Origin: Beijerinckia sp. 28-YEA-48
Lineage (GTDB): Bacteria > Pseudomonadota > Alphaproteobacteria > Rhizobiales > Beijerinckiaceae
Assembly (NCBI RefSeq): GCF_900104955.1
Contig: NZ_FNSI01000001.1
Coordinates: forward strand, 1,212,001-1,276,000
Direction: 5' to 3'
DNA: 64,000 bases
Shown here: positions 14,675 through 25,000 of the stretch, piece by piece
How the letters are laid out: each line of letters starts with the position of its first letter
Numbering within the stretch: the first letter of the stretch is position 1
Notes under the pieces: model-generated
Database searches by the model: none
What the model was told of the DNA's origin: nothing
What the model saw: the letters and a program-made list of their open reading frames with translations, nothing else
Translations under genes and position numbers: made by a program

Positions 14675-17376
14675 GCCATTTCCATGTCAACGGCCGTCAC
14701 TATGCGGCTGAGCCCGCAGCCGGCCAGTGCTTGCGCACCTTTTTGCGAGATCTTGATGTCTTTGGCGTCAAGAAGGGGTGTGACGCGGGCGATTGCGGCG
14801 CCTGCACGGTGCATATCGATGGCAAGCCGTTCCATTCCTGCCTGGTGCCGGCGTTCCGGGGCGAAGGCCGTGAGATCACGACGATCGAGGGCCTGGCGAC
14901 GAATGGCGAACTGCATCCGATGCAGAAGGCGTTTCACGATGCGCAGGCCTTCCAATGCGGTTTCTGTACTGCCGGCATGATCATGACGGCCGTGACGCTG
15001 ACCGAGGCGCAGAAAAACGATCTGCCGCATGCGCTGAAGGGCAATCTCTGCCGCTGCACCGGCTATCGCTCGATCAATGACGCGCTGCATGGCACCTGCA
15101 ACATCGAGGCTGATGTGGCCGGCAAGGCGCTGGGCGCCAGCCTGCCCAATCCGTTCACCGATGCCATCGTCACCGGCACGGCGCGCTATACGATGGATCT
15201 CGCCATCGAAGGGCTGCTGCATCTCAAGGTTTTACGCTCGCCGCATGCCCATGCGCGCATCGTCTCCATCGACCGCCGCGCGGCGCTCGCCGTGCCCGGC
15301 GTCCTCGCCGTCTATACATGGGAGGACGTGCCCGGCCGCCTGTTCAGCTCGGCCTTGCACGAGGATCATCTCGTCGATCCCGATGACATAAGGCTGCTCG
15401 ACAACGTCGCGCGGTTCGTCGGTCAGCGGGTTGCCGCCGTGGTGGGCGAAACCGAGGCTGCGGCCGAGGCGGGATGCCGGGCGCTGCATGTCGATTATGA
15501 GATCCTGCCGGCCGTGTTCGATCCGGTGCTGGCGATGCAGCCGGGCGCACCTTTGCTGCATGACAAGGACCAGCTCACCGCAAGCGATAATATCTTCTGC
15601 ACGTTGCAGGGCGAAATCGGCGACGTCGCCGCGGGCTTCGCGCAAGCAGATGTGGTGCACGAGCAGACCTATTCAACCACCCGCGTGCAGCATGTGCACC
15701 TGGAGACCCATGGATCGATCGCCTGGAAGGGCGAGGATAACCGCTGGCATGTGCGCACGAGTTCACAGGCGCCGTTCGCCGCGCGGCAGAAGCTCGCCTA
15801 TATCATGGGCATTCCGCCCCGCGATCTGCATGTATTCACCGAGCGCGTCGGCGGTGGCTTCGGCGGCAAGCAGGAAATGGTGTCGGAAGATCTCGTATTG
15901 TTCGCCACGATGAAACTGGGCCGTCCGGTGAAGTGGGAGTGGAACCGCGAGGACGAATTCATCGCCGCGACGACGCGCCACCAGATGACCACCCGGGTGA
16001 AGATCGGCGCGCGCCAGGACGGCACGCTGACGGCGCTCGACGTCGAAGTGTTCTCTAACACCGGCGCTTATGGTGGCCATGGCAGCGAAACATTGGCGGC
16101 CGCGATGGCGAGCCCGATCGCGGCCTATCGCTGTGCCAACAAGAAGGGCATCGGCCACGCCGTTTACACCAATATGACGCCAGGCGGCGGGTTTCGCGGT
16201 TATGGCGCTTCGCAGACCACATTCGCGGTGGAATGCGCGATCGACGAACTGGCAAGACAGCTCAACATCGACCCGTTCGAGATGCGGCGCAAGAATGTGG
16301 TTCGGCCGGGCGACAACATTGAATCGATCTGGAAGGAACCGAGCGACGCCAGCTTCGGCAGCTATGGCATCGGCGAATGTCTCGACATCGTCGAGCGCGA
16401 GCTGAAGAAGGGCAATGGCGTCCCCAAGCCCGAGGGCGCCGATTGGGCCGAGGGCCAGGGGATCGCCTTGGCCATGCTGGAATGCGGGCCACCGACCGAG
16501 CATCGCTCGGGCGCCGAGATGCGGTTGCTGCCGGACGGCACCTATCATCTGGCCTGCGGCTCGACCGAAATGGGCAATGGCATCACCACGGCGCATAAGC
16601 AGATTGCCGCTTCGATCCTCGGCACGCGCGCCGATGATGTCGACATCATCAATGCCGATACGGATCGGACCCCCTATGACACCGGCACCTTTGCCAGCAC
16701 CGGCGTCGTGGTCGGCGGCAAGGCGGTTCATCTGGCGGCCGAGGCGATGTCGGCCGACATCCTCGATTTCGCCAGTCGGCATACCGGTGTGCCGATCGAC
16801 CAATGCCGCCTCGACAACGATGGCGTCATCTGCGGCAACCGGCGCATTTCGCTGCGCGAGCTCTATGCGGAAGGCACGAAAGTCGATCATCGCTTCTCGG
16901 TGAGCCGCCGGGCCTATCTGTCGCCGCGCACGATCGCCTTCAACGTGCAGGGGGTGCGTCTTGCCGTGCATCGCGCGACCGGCGAAATCCGTGTGCTGCA
17001 CAGCGTCCATGCGGCCGATATCGGCCGACCGATCAACCCGATGCAGTGCCGTGGCCAGCTCGATGGCGCCGTTGCCATGGGCTATGGCTGGTCGCTGGTT
17101 GAGAACATGGTGCATGACGCCAACGGACACATGGTCAACCCGCAGCTGCGCAACTGCCGCATCCCGACCTTTGCCGATACGCCGCATACCGACATCTTCT
17201 TTGCCGACACGACCGATGCGATCGGTCCCCTTGGCGCGAAGTCCCAGGGCGAATGCGGCATCAATCCGGTGGCGCCGGCCGTTTCGAATGCCTTGGCCAA
17301 TGCCACGGGCGTGCGGTTCTCACATCTGCCTTTCACGCCCGATCGTCTGTTCGCTAAACTCAGCACCGCCACATGA
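14671..17376 (+). CDS. Molybdenum hydroxylase: fused 2Fe-2S and molybdopterin-binding subunit
   Basis: 901 residues from the GTG at 14671 that overlaps the FAD gene stop; the frame is open further upstream but only antisense-like. Residues 1-75 are a plant-type 2Fe-2S domain (Cys37, 42, 45, 57). Residues 76-150 are the four-helix 2Fe-2S domain (Cys96, 99, 127, 129). An aldehyde oxidase/xanthine dehydrogenase hammerhead (about 165-275) and the molybdopterin-binding domain follow ('VGGGFGGKQE' near 393, 'GGGFRGYGASQTTFAVECAI'), with catalytic Glu861 in 'SQGECG'. In CO and nicotine dehydrogenases these are two chains; here they are one polypeptide. There is no CO-dehydrogenase-type AYxCSFR loop, so a heterocycle or aldehyde hydroxylase is more likely. 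No XdhC/CoxF-type maturation gene is nearby. Confidence 0.92.
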   Translation: MSHFHVNGRHYAAEPAAGQCLRTFLRDLDVFGVKKGCDAGDCGACTVHIDGKPFHSCLVPAFRGEGREITTIEGLATNGELHPMQKAFHDAQAFQCGFCTAGMIMTAVTLTEAQKNDLPHALKGNLCRCTGYRSINDALHGTCNIEADVAGKALGASLPNPFTDAIVTGTARYTMDLAIEGLLHLKVLRSPHAHARIVSIDRRAALAVPGVLAVYTWEDVPGRLFSSALHEDHLVDPDDIRLLDNVARFVGQRVAAVVGETEAAAEAGCRALHVDYEILPAVFDPVLAMQPGAPLLHDKDQLTASDNIFCTLQGEIGDVAAGFAQADVVHEQTYSTTRVQHVHLETHGSIAWKGEDNRWHVRTSSQAPFAARQKLAYIMGIPPRDLHVFTERVGGGFGGKQEMVSEDLVLFATMKLGRPVKWEWNREDEFIAATTRHQMTTRVKIGARQDGTLTALDVEVFSNTGAYGGHGSETLAAAMASPIAAYRCANKKGIGHAVYTNMTPGGGFRGYGASQTTFAVECAIDELARQLNIDPFEMRRKNVVRPGDNIESIWKEPSDASFGSYGIGECLDIVERELKKGNGVPKPEGADWAEGQGIALAMLECGPPTEHRSGAEMRLLPDGTYHLACGSTEMGNGITTAHKQIAASILGTRADDVDIINADTDRTPYDTGTFASTGVVVGGKAVHLAAEAMSADILDFASRHTGVPIDQCRLDNDGVICGNRRISLRELYAEGTKVDHRFSVSRRAYLSPRTIAFNVQGVRLAVHRATGEIRVLHSVHAADIGRPINPMQCRGQLDGAVAMGYGWSLVENMVHDANGHMVNPQLRNCRIPTFADTPHTDIFFADTTDAIGPLGAKSQGECGINPVAPAVSNALANATGVRFSHLPFTPDRLFAKLSTAT

Positions 17377-18329
17377 GCGATCCGGCGACCAGCGTCAGTC
17401 TCGTCACGCAAACCAGCGTGCGGCCCGAGTGCGGCGAAGCATTCGCGCAATGGCAAGGCGAAACCAGCCGGGTGATTTCCGGGTTCCCAGGATTCATCGA
17501 GCAGCGGCTGATGCCGCCGCATCCGCCGCTGCAAGTCGATTGGGTGATCCTGCAGCGCTTCGTCAGTCTGGACGATGCCAAGCGATGGCTGGGCTCGTCC
17601 GAACGGCAATCCCGTATCGAAGGCGCTGCTCCCATGCTCGTGGGGCGCGACGATGTGCATATCGTGCGCGACGCTGCCAGTGCGGCGCGCACGGCGCCGG
17701 TCTCCGCGGTGATCAGCACGCGGGTGAAGCCCGGCATGGAGGCCGAATATCTGAAATGGGAACAGAAGATCGCCGCGGCGCAGTCGAAGGCCGCGGGATT
17801 GCAGGGCTATCGCTTTGAACCGTCCGTGCCCGGCGTGCAGGAGGATTTTGTCGCGATCTTGCGGTTCGACAGCGAGGCCAATCTGAACGCCTGGCTAGAG
17901 TCACCGCAACGACGTCAGCTCATCGAGGAAGCCGCACCGCTGACGGCGGAATTCCATACGCGCATGGCGGAAAGCGGTTTCGAACAATGGTTTCGCGACG
18001 CCACGCCCGAGGGTGCACCGCCGCCGGCGGCGTGGAAGATGAACATGATCGTCCTGCTGACGCTCTATCCGGTCGTATTCCTGTGGGGCCTCCTGGTCGG
18101 CACGCCCATTCTTATGGGGGCGCTCAAGCTGGATTTTCCGGTCGCGCTGTTCATCGGCAACGCGTTCAGCGTTATTCTGACCTCGTATCTGGTGCCGTGG
18201 ACCGCCAATAGGCTCAGCTGGTGGCTAACACCGCCGAAGGCTGGGCGAACGCGTGTGGACTTGCTGGGCGCCGTTTTGCTGGTGGCGACCTATGCGATCA
18301 TGATCTTGCTGTTCTGGAAGGTTTTTTAG
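17373..18329 (+). CDS. Two ABM (antibiotic biosynthesis monooxygenase) domains with C-terminal membrane anchor
   Basis: 318 residues, overlapping the previous stop by ATGA. Two ferredoxin-like ABM repeats occupy about residues 5-100 ('SVSLVTQTSVRPECGEAFAQ', 'FPGFIEQRLM') and 108-205 ('VSAVISTRVKPGMEAEYLKW', 'DFVAILRFDSEANLNAWLES'). A linker follows, then three hydrophobic helices (about 226-250, 262-285, 297-318). ABM dimers can oxidise quinol-like substrates without a metal or flavin, or bind such compounds. As the last gene of the oxidase/molybdenum hydroxylase operon it could anchor the complex at the membrane or handle its product; this is inference. Confidence 0.85.
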   Translation: MSDPATSVSLVTQTSVRPECGEAFAQWQGETSRVISGFPGFIEQRLMPPHPPLQVDWVILQRFVSLDDAKRWLGSSERQSRIEGAAPMLVGRDDVHIVRDAASAARTAPVSAVISTRVKPGMEAEYLKWEQKIAAAQSKAAGLQGYRFEPSVPGVQEDFVAILRFDSEANLNAWLESPQRRQLIEEAAPLTAEFHTRMAESGFEQWFRDATPEGAPPPAAWKMNMIVLLTLYPVVFLWGLLVGTPILMGALKLDFPVALFIGNAFSVILTSYLVPWTANRLSWWLTPPKAGRTRVDLLGAVLLVATYAIMILLFWKVF

Positions 18330-18337
18330 GCGGCCGG

Positions 18338-18359
18338 GCGGGTGACGTTGAGTACCCGC
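18338..18359. terminator. Small hairpin between convergent genes
   Basis: GCGGGT (18338-18343) and ACCCGC (18354-18359) are complementary around a 10-nt loop, in the 31-bp gap between the operon end and the convergent DUF1090 gene. It is a short stem without a T-run, so only a plausible terminator. Confidence 0.35.
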
Positions 18360-18360
18360 G

Positions 18361-18738
18361 TTACTGCGGCAGAGGCTGTTGGGCTTCGCTGAGTTTTTGC
18401 CGCGCTTCCTCAACTTTGGCTCGTCGCTGGGCGATTTTTCGCGCATCCCCCGTGCGTTCGGCTCTTGCCAATTCGGCCTGCCGTTTCGCGAGTTTTGCCT
18501 TAGCATTCTCGATCTTTTGATTGCGCTCAGCCTCAAGCGAAGCCGTCGTGCAATGGCTTATGTTGGCGCGCAAAGCCCTTTGGAGCCCTCGGACCTCTCG
18601 GGTATTGCCGCGCGCTTGCGCGGCGGAAATGCCTTTCTCGATTTCGGCACGTTTAGCCAGACAGGCGGGAGATTGCTCGGCGGCCAAAAGCGGGCTGCTG
18701 CTCAGCACTGCGATCAGACCAAGGATGTATGACTTCAT
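18361..18738 (-). CDS. DUF1090 (YqjC-like) periplasmic protein
   Basis: 125 residues from the ATG at 18738, which has an AGGGG site about 8 nt upstream; an in-frame Met 28 codons earlier would bury the signal peptide. 'MKSYILGLIAVLSSSPLLAA' is a Sec signal. The mature protein starts with 'EQSPACLAKRAEIEKGISAA', a DUF1090 hallmark with one Cys, and a second Cys lies in 'ISHCTTASLEAE'. It is then a charged helix likely to form a coiled coil ('IENAKAKLAKRQAELARAER', 'RRAKVEEARQKLSEAQQ'). The family function is unknown; members appear with stress- or envelope-related genes. Confidence 0.85.
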   Translation of the reverse strand: MKSYILGLIAVLSSSPLLAAEQSPACLAKRAEIEKGISAAQARGNTREVRGLQRALRANISHCTTASLEAERNQKIENAKAKLAKRQAELARAERTGDARKIAQRRAKVEEARQKLSEAQQPLPQ

Positions 18739-19015
18739 CAATGAACCCCTCTCAAGTGACTGTGCAATGCTGGTCGCCAAAGATGAATGTAGACCCACTT
18801 TCGGGAGAAGCAATTGACGCATTCATGTCTTCAACGGAGTCGCCAGCGTTGGTTTCGTGGTTGATCGGTCGTCCCTGAAGGCCAGGACATTCCGGAGCAG
18901 TCAAATTTCTCTTTAAAATCAAAATCCATGTGCATCGGACAGAGTAATTGCGTTTCGGCGCAACGCGCTTTGTAATAGGACCGTCGCCAGCAAAGCCGTG
19001 TCGGGACTAAGACGT

Positions 19016-20599
19016 ATGGATCCAACGCATTTATTCGAACTCGTGATCGGCATGTTCGTGGCGATCATTGCGTTGCACTATGCCGCCCATCGGATCGGCC
19101 TGCCGCCATCCGTGGCGCTGCTTGTCGGGGGCGGGGCGCTGGCCTTCGTGCCGGGCCTGCCGGCGATCACCGTCGATCCCGCTTTGGTGCTCGTCATCTT
19201 CCTGCCGCCGCTGCTGATGGACGGCGCCTGGTCGATTGCTCTGGGCCGCTTGCGCCGGCACATGATCGGCATTGCCTCGCTCGCCGTTGGCGCGGTGTTG
19301 TTTACCTGCGTCGTCGTCGCCGTGGTGACGCACCTGCTGTTTCCGTCGCTGCCCTGGGCGGCATGTGCGGCGCTGGGGGCGATCGTCTCGCCACCTGACG
19401 CGGTCTCCGCCCGTGCCGTGTTGCAACGGGTCAGAATGCCCCGGCGTCTGCAAATTCTGCTTGAGGGGGAAAGCCTGCTCAACGATGCGAGTGGCCTGGT
19501 GCTATTCCGTTTCGCCATTGCAGCGGGTGTCACCGGCATGTTTAGCGCTGTTGATGCTGTCGGCAATTTTTTCCTGCTGGCGGTCGGTGGCGCTCTCGTC
19601 GGCATCGTTGTTGGCACTGCCTGGGTCTTGCTCGTGCGTCGTCTTGGCGATGAATATCTGATGATCGCCGCGACGGCCTTGTTGTCCTGGGCGTCTTACC
19701 TGCTCGGCGAATTGATCCATGTTTCAGGCGTCATCGCCACCGTGACCACCGGCCTGATCGTGGGCTGGCACCAGCACACCGTCCTGTCGGCGGCAACCCG
19801 CATGCGCGGCACGTCATTCTGGACCGTGATCGTTTTCCTGATGGAAGCCGCAGTCTTCATCTTGATTGGGCTGTCGCTACGCGGCGTCGTCGAACGTGGT
19901 GGTGGCTTCGACGTGGTGGTCGCCACGATGGGATGGCCGATCCTGGTGATTGTGCTCGCACTCACTCTGGCGCGCTTCGCCTGGGTGTTTGGATCCGACG
20001 TGGTGATCAAGCTCTGTAATGCCTTGGGGCTCAATCGCTACGCGCCGCTGGGCGCGCGCGGCGCCACCGTGTTGAGCTGGGCAGGTGTTCGCGGCGTGGT
20101 CACGCTGGCCCTGGCGTTGAGCGTGCCGGAAGGTTTTCCCGGCCGCGACTTCATTCTGGTGACGTCCTTCGCCGTCATTCTCGGAACCGTGCTGGTCCAG
20201 GGCACGACGTTGGGGCGGGTGATCAACTGGGCTGGCCTGGGCGAGCCGGAGTCTGAGAAGGCGCGCCTCACCATGAGCCAGGCCGAAGCCGCCATGGCCC
20301 AGGCGCAGTTTGCGACCGTCCAGACCTTCGCTTATGATAGCGAAGGCACGCTCATTCATCCGCAATTGCTGGATCGGTATCAGCGTAAGGCGGTCATGAT
20401 CGTCGACTATGCGGCGCGCACGGATCACTACACGCCGATGCTTCATGCCCATTTCGATGTGGTTCTGGAAGCGGTCGCCACCGGACGTCGCGAACTGATA
20501 CGATTGCACCGGGCCGGCGATATCGATGATGAGACTCTGCACGAACTGGAGCGAGACCTCGATCTTGAAGAGTTGAGTGCTATGGCCGCGAAGGGGTAG
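19016..20599 (+). CDS. CPA1-family Na+/H+ (monovalent cation/proton) antiporter
   Basis: 527 residues from the ATG at 19016 ('MDPTHLFELVIGMFVAIIAL'); a GTG 18 bp upstream is an alternative. There are about twelve hydrophobic helices. Conserved CPA1 motifs are present: 'SPPDAVSARAVL' with Asp128, 'LLEGESLLNDASGLVLFRFA' with the Asn156-Asp157 ion-binding pair, and 'GVRGVVTLALALSVP'. A cytoplasmic tail of about 110 residues is helical and charged ('RYQRKAVMIVDYAARTDHYT', 'LERDLDLEELSAM') and may sense pH or ions. It moves protons in exchange for Na+ or K+ across the inner membrane. It stands alone and converges on the glycosylase gene. Confidence 0.92.
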   Translation: MDPTHLFELVIGMFVAIIALHYAAHRIGLPPSVALLVGGGALAFVPGLPAITVDPALVLVIFLPPLLMDGAWSIALGRLRRHMIGIASLAVGAVLFTCVVVAVVTHLLFPSLPWAACAALGAIVSPPDAVSARAVLQRVRMPRRLQILLEGESLLNDASGLVLFRFAIAAGVTGMFSAVDAVGNFFLLAVGGALVGIVVGTAWVLLVRRLGDEYLMIAATALLSWASYLLGELIHVSGVIATVTTGLIVGWHQHTVLSAATRMRGTSFWTVIVFLMEAAVFILIGLSLRGVVERGGGFDVVVATMGWPILVIVLALTLARFAWVFGSDVVIKLCNALGLNRYAPLGARGATVLSWAGVRGVVTLALALSVPEGFPGRDFILVTSFAVILGTVLVQGTTLGRVINWAGLGEPESEKARLTMSQAEAAMAQAQFATVQTFAYDSEGTLIHPQLLDRYQRKAVMIVDYAARTDHYTPMLHAHFDVVLEAVATGRRELIRLHRAGDIDDETLHELERDLDLEELSAMAAKG

Positions 20600-20633
20600 G
20601 GGCGGCCATTTCTCTCATCTCGCGTGAGGGATC

Positions 20634-21260
20634 TCATTCATTGAGGGATTTTGGACCGCTGACGAACGGACTGTTCCGAAGATAAAATCGTAGGAGGCGG
20701 TGGGCGTCCCGCGAAATGCCGATCCTGATGCTTTCGCCGATTTCGCCGGGCTCGGGGTCGCCGCGCTCGAGCCATAGAGGGCCTTCCTGGCAAAGGTCGA
20801 GCCCATCAAGTTGACGATCAACCTGCAACGCGGCGGCGAGGCGTCCTGGTCCGCGCGCCAGGTCACGCAAGCGCTCGACACCACGATTCTGCCGCATGAT
20901 CGGGATGCCTTCGCGCGGCTCGAGCGCTCTGATCAGGACGCCGGCTCCGATGCCGGGCGCCTCGCTTGAGACATTCAGCATGTATGAGGTGCCATAGGCG
21001 ATATAAACATAGGCGTGCCCATGTTCGAGAAACAGCGAACGATTGCGCTGCGTCATTCCCCGATAGGCGTGCCCGGCGGCGTCGCCGACGATATACGCCT
21101 CGGTCTCGACAATTCGGCCGCTGACGGTGCCTTCTGGCAGGCGCCGCACCAATATTTTGCCGATGAGATAACGGGCGAGGGAGGCGGTATCCGCTGGCAG
21201 GTCAGCGCGCGCGAGCGGCACATAACTCTCCTTGCGTTTCAGGACATTTGCTCGACCCAT
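20634..21260 (-). CDS. 3-methyladenine DNA glycosylase (AAG/Mpg family)
   Basis: 208 residues. Motifs of the alkyladenine glycosylase fold: 'LARYLIGKILVRRLPEGTVS', 'GRIVETEAYIVGDAAGHAYR' with the catalytic Glu region, 'RNRSLFLEHGHAYVYIAYGT', 'GAGVLIRALEPREG' and 'LARGPGRLAAALQVD'. It removes 3-methyladenine, hypoxanthine and other alkylated or deaminated bases in base-excision repair. The length is normal for the family. Its start overlaps the end of the upstream NTF2-like gene by 22 bp, so the two are probably translationally coupled. Confidence 0.93.
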   Translation of the reverse strand: MGRANVLKRKESYVPLARADLPADTASLARYLIGKILVRRLPEGTVSGRIVETEAYIVGDAAGHAYRGMTQRNRSLFLEHGHAYVYIAYGTSYMLNVSSEAPGIGAGVLIRALEPREGIPIMRQNRGVERLRDLARGPGRLAAALQVDRQLDGLDLCQEGPLWLERGDPEPGEIGESIRIGISRDAHRLLRFYLRNSPFVSGPKSLNE

Positions 21261-21619
21261 TGCGCGCGTGAAGGCCCCGGTGTGAACGGATCGCCAAAAT
21301 ACTGGGTCTCACGGGCCACCTTTTCCTCGCGGAACTCCATGATGCTCACCGTGTAGGACGGCTGATCGTCATAGGTGAGGATATATTCGGTGACCCAGAG
21401 GTCGCCCGAGCCGATTATTCGTCGCACCGTAAAACGCTTCCGGTTCGGCTGCGCGGCGCGCGACAGTTGGATCGCCTGCCGCCCGCGCAGGCGCTCGCCC
21501 GACTGGGGATATTCGAGCACCGCATCCTCTCGATAAATCTGGTGCTCCGCCTCGAAGTCGTTGGCATCGGAGGCGGCCCAGTGGCGATCCAGAAGCGCGC
21601 GAACCTCTCGGTCTTCCAT
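21239..21619 (-). CDS. SnoaL/NTF2-like protein
   Basis: 126 residues. The alpha+beta cone fold of NTF2-like proteins is visible from 'LLDRHWAASDANDFEAEHQI' (N-terminal helices), 'YREDAVLEYPQSGERLRGRQ' (the typical damage-limiting loop and ligand pocket) and 'YTVSIMEFREEKVARETQYF' (long beta strands). It is cytoplasmic with no catalytic motif that can be assigned. The gene precedes and overlaps the DNA glycosylase gene, an odd pair functionally that nevertheless looks like one transcript. Confidence 0.85.
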   Translation of the reverse strand: MEDREVRALLDRHWAASDANDFEAEHQIYREDAVLEYPQSGERLRGRQAIQLSRAAQPNRKRFTVRRIIGSGDLWVTEYILTYDDQPSYTVSIMEFREEKVARETQYFGDPFTPGPSRAQWVEQMS

Positions 21620-22034
21620 GTCAAATCTCCCTGGCCATCGCCATCGATATTGACGGAGTTTACAGCGATAGGAAAAGTTGGGGCTAAAAATAAACCGTTA
21701 CAGCCGATCGGAACAACCCAATGGAGATGGGTCATGGCGTAGGTTTGGCTGTGACTTTCGTTGCCGTTAAGCGCAACGTGCCTCACACGTAATGAAATTG
21801 AGTACTGGAGCGCGATGTAACCGGAAGCCTTCCGCCACGCAGCGAGAAGCCGGCCTGTGTCTCAATGCGTTCGCGGGAGCTCAGAACGCGTCGTCTGCAT
21901 CTCATGACAAAAACTTTTCTGTTCAAGTCTGACGTTCGTCTGATCGCATTTCCTTAACAGACGTTAATCGTCATCAATCTGTCATTCAGTAGTTCTACGG
22001 GGTCGCCAGGGTTGGTGCTGGGGCTTTGATATAA
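21620..22034. other. 415-bp intergenic region ahead of the autotransporter
   Basis: No gene is supported here. It is the divergent promoter region for the NTF2-like gene (minus) and the autotransporter (plus), with lower GC near 21900-22000. Two GACG/CGTC dyads at 21928-21972 are the only regular structure seen. Confidence 0.5.
21928..21972. promoter_or_regulatory. Paired GACG/CGTC dyads upstream of the autotransporter
   Basis: TCTGACG-TT-CGTCTGA (21928-21943, one mismatch) and GACG-TTAAT-CGTC (21960-21972) share arms and lie about 65-105 bp before the autotransporter ATG. Two related dyads in a promoter are what a dimeric regulator would use. No regulator is adjacent, so this is a weak candidate. 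Confidence 0.3.
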
Positions 22035-25000
22035 ATGTCGTTTTCTGTGCAGGGTGTTGCTCGCGCGGCTGCGAGCGTGAGCGTGTATGGTCAATCTCAA
22101 GGGAGCGTCCTGCGGCGTTTCACGCTTTTGTGCTCCGCTTCGGTTGTCGCTCTTGTCTTCGCCGGTCATGGTATGGCCGGGCAGCTCCCAGCGACGGCCT
22201 TTCAGAACTACGATCCGAGCGCCGCGTCCGGCATTGTCGCCGGCCCCCTCGCGCTGTACACGGTGCACGTCAACGACATTCTGCCGACGCAGCTCAACCT
22301 CGGTTTCGCCGAGGTTGGCAAGAAGGTCACTGCCTATGATCTACTCACTGCGGCAGGGGTTCAGAACGATCTTTTGAGCAGCCTCGAGCCGGTGGTGATA
22401 GGGCCGGGCGGCAAGCTCTATCTGACCAATGGCCATCATACATTCACGTCGCTGCAACAGTCCGTGTATGGCGCCTCCAATCCGTCGGTTTATGTCAACG
22501 TCATCGCCAACTATTCGAACCTGACCGAGGCCCAATTCTGGGCCAAGATGCAGTCCAGCAATTTTCTGCTGCCGCTCGACAATGGCGTCGTGAAGTCCGT
22601 CGACCCGCTCACTGGGGCTCCTATTCCATCATCCTTTTCGGGCATGACCAATGACCCTTATCGGGGATTGGAATACAGCATCCTGAAGAACAAGGGATCG
22701 AAGCTGTTCGATACGGCTTCGAATATCAGCGGGGCGGTTGGCTCGACGATCCCCGGTCTCGACAAGACGGCGGCTTTTTACTCCGATTTCATTTGGGCCA
22801 ATGCCTACCGCTACGCCAACAACGGCCTCGGCCTGGCGTATCTCTCGCCCGGCGATATCCTGCTGGCGACCCAGTGGAATTTGAACGGTGCCAATGTGAC
22901 CAAGCTGCAGCAGGGCGGCGCCGATGTTACCGTGGCGCAGTTGCCGGGCTATATCCTTCCGGCTGCTGGTCTTAATATCAGCAGTGTCATCGACACCGCG
23001 ACTGTCAACAGCGGCGCGCTCGATGGCTACGGCACCTTCACTGGCTTGCGCGGTCTCAATCTCGGCACAGTGACCATTGGCACGCCGGATTCGACGACGG
23101 GCCTGATTCTACAATTGGGTGCCGATCGCGGCGGCAAGGTTACACTGTCAGGCAACAATACCTATACCGGCGGCACCACGATCCTCGCCGGGACGTTGAT
23201 TATCAGCAGCGATGCCAATCTTGGCGCTGCAAGCCCGTCCAATCTGGCGGTTTCGAGCATCCTCACAGCCGACGACGTGCGTGCCGCGAATGGCATCGTT
23301 TTCAATAGCCTCAGCGAGGGCAAAGGAACGCTGCAGATCAACAGCTCGATGACGTTCAACCGGCCGATCGGCGCTGGTGGCGAAGTCGCGACCATCAATC
23401 CCAACGGCAACATCATCACATTGACCGGTCCGATTATTTCTTTGGACAACAATGCCACCGGCTTCTCCGATCTCTCCATCGGGGGAAGCGGGACCGTCGT
23501 TCTCGCTCCGACCGCTGGCAGCAATCCCAATTTCTACGGCAATTGGATCGTCTCGGCCGGTACGTTCCAGGCTTCGAGCGACGCCGCGCTGGGCAATACA
23601 AGCGGGCCGGCTTATTCGATCGGTCAAATCATTCTCGATGGTGGCACGTTCAAGCCCGGCGCCTCCTTCAGTTCAGTTCGCAGCGTGACGCTGACTGGCG
23701 GCAGCGTGTTCGACACGAATGGCTTCAACACCTCGTTCGCTGGCGTTTTGACCGACGTGCAGCGCCGGTTGGACATCACCAACAGCAGCGCGACGAGTAA
23801 CGGCGCCGTGACGTTCGGCTCACTTAATATCAGCGGTTCGAATACGACGAACGCCACTGGCGCAACCTCCACCTTGCGCTTCGTGGCCGGCGCCGGCAAG
23901 AACACGGCGGTTACGCTGACGAATGGCGTGACCCGCACCGATCGTTCGACGCTCTTCATCCAGCCGTCGACGGCGACGTCCCTTGGGACAAGCGAATTCG
24001 TCTATTCTGGCGCGCCAGCACTGACCAACACCATGGCGCCCGCTTGGATGATTTCAAACACCAGCGGTGCGGATGCCTATGATTTTCTGACCTACGGCCC
24101 CAATGGTTACGTCAAGGCGACCTATACCAAAGCTGGAAGCGGCGCGAGCGGCGGCATCAACGATGCCTCGACGACGGTCCCCAATGCTGGGATCGTGGAG
24201 CAGACGAACAACGGCACGATTGCGACCAATCGATATGCCTATGCGCTCAAAGTCGACAGCAAGGCGACCGTTACGATCAACGCCAGCAACTCGCTGACGC
24301 TCGGCGATGGTGTCAACCCGGCCGGGCTCATCCTGGGCGGCAGCAGCAGCAACACCGCCAATATCATGGGCGGCAAGCTGATCTTCGGCGGCAGCGAGGG
24401 CATTATCTACTCCAGAAGCACCGCGGTTTCTGGCACGACCTTGGGCAATACCATTTCGTCCGAGATCGTCGGAACGAATGGATTGACCATCGCGGGCGAG
24501 GGCATGCTGACGCTGAGCACGGCGTCTCCCAATCTCACCGGATGGATCAACGTCGACTCCGGCATGTTGAACCTCACCGCTGCCAACGCGTTCCTCAATG
24601 TCAGCGGCGTCAATCTGTCGAACGTCAAGAGCAATCCGGCGCCTGCGGGCCTGACGATCGCCGCCAGCAATGCCTTCAGCTCGCTCAATAGCGGCGGCAG
24701 CAACAGCACGATCAAGGTCTCCGGCGCTAACACCGTGCTGACCATTGGCCAGACCAACAACACCAATGCGGCGCTGAACAATCTGGATTCGACGATTTCA
24801 AGCACGATCACGGCGACTGACGTGGCCGCCGGATCGGCCGCGATCGTCAAAGTCGGGACCGGCATGCTCGATCTGTCCGGCGCGACGATGACGCTGACGA
24901 CGGGCAGCAATATTGCCGTGAATGCCGGAACGCTGCGGGTGAGTGCCTCGTCGTTCACCAATACGAACAATATCGTGACGTCGGGCGCCAGCGAGGTGCA

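Noticed and set aside
14671-17376. Aerobic CO dehydrogenase (CoxSL)
   Set aside because: The molybdenum domain lacks the AYxCSFR active-site loop of CO dehydrogenase and no coxDEF-type maturation genes are present.
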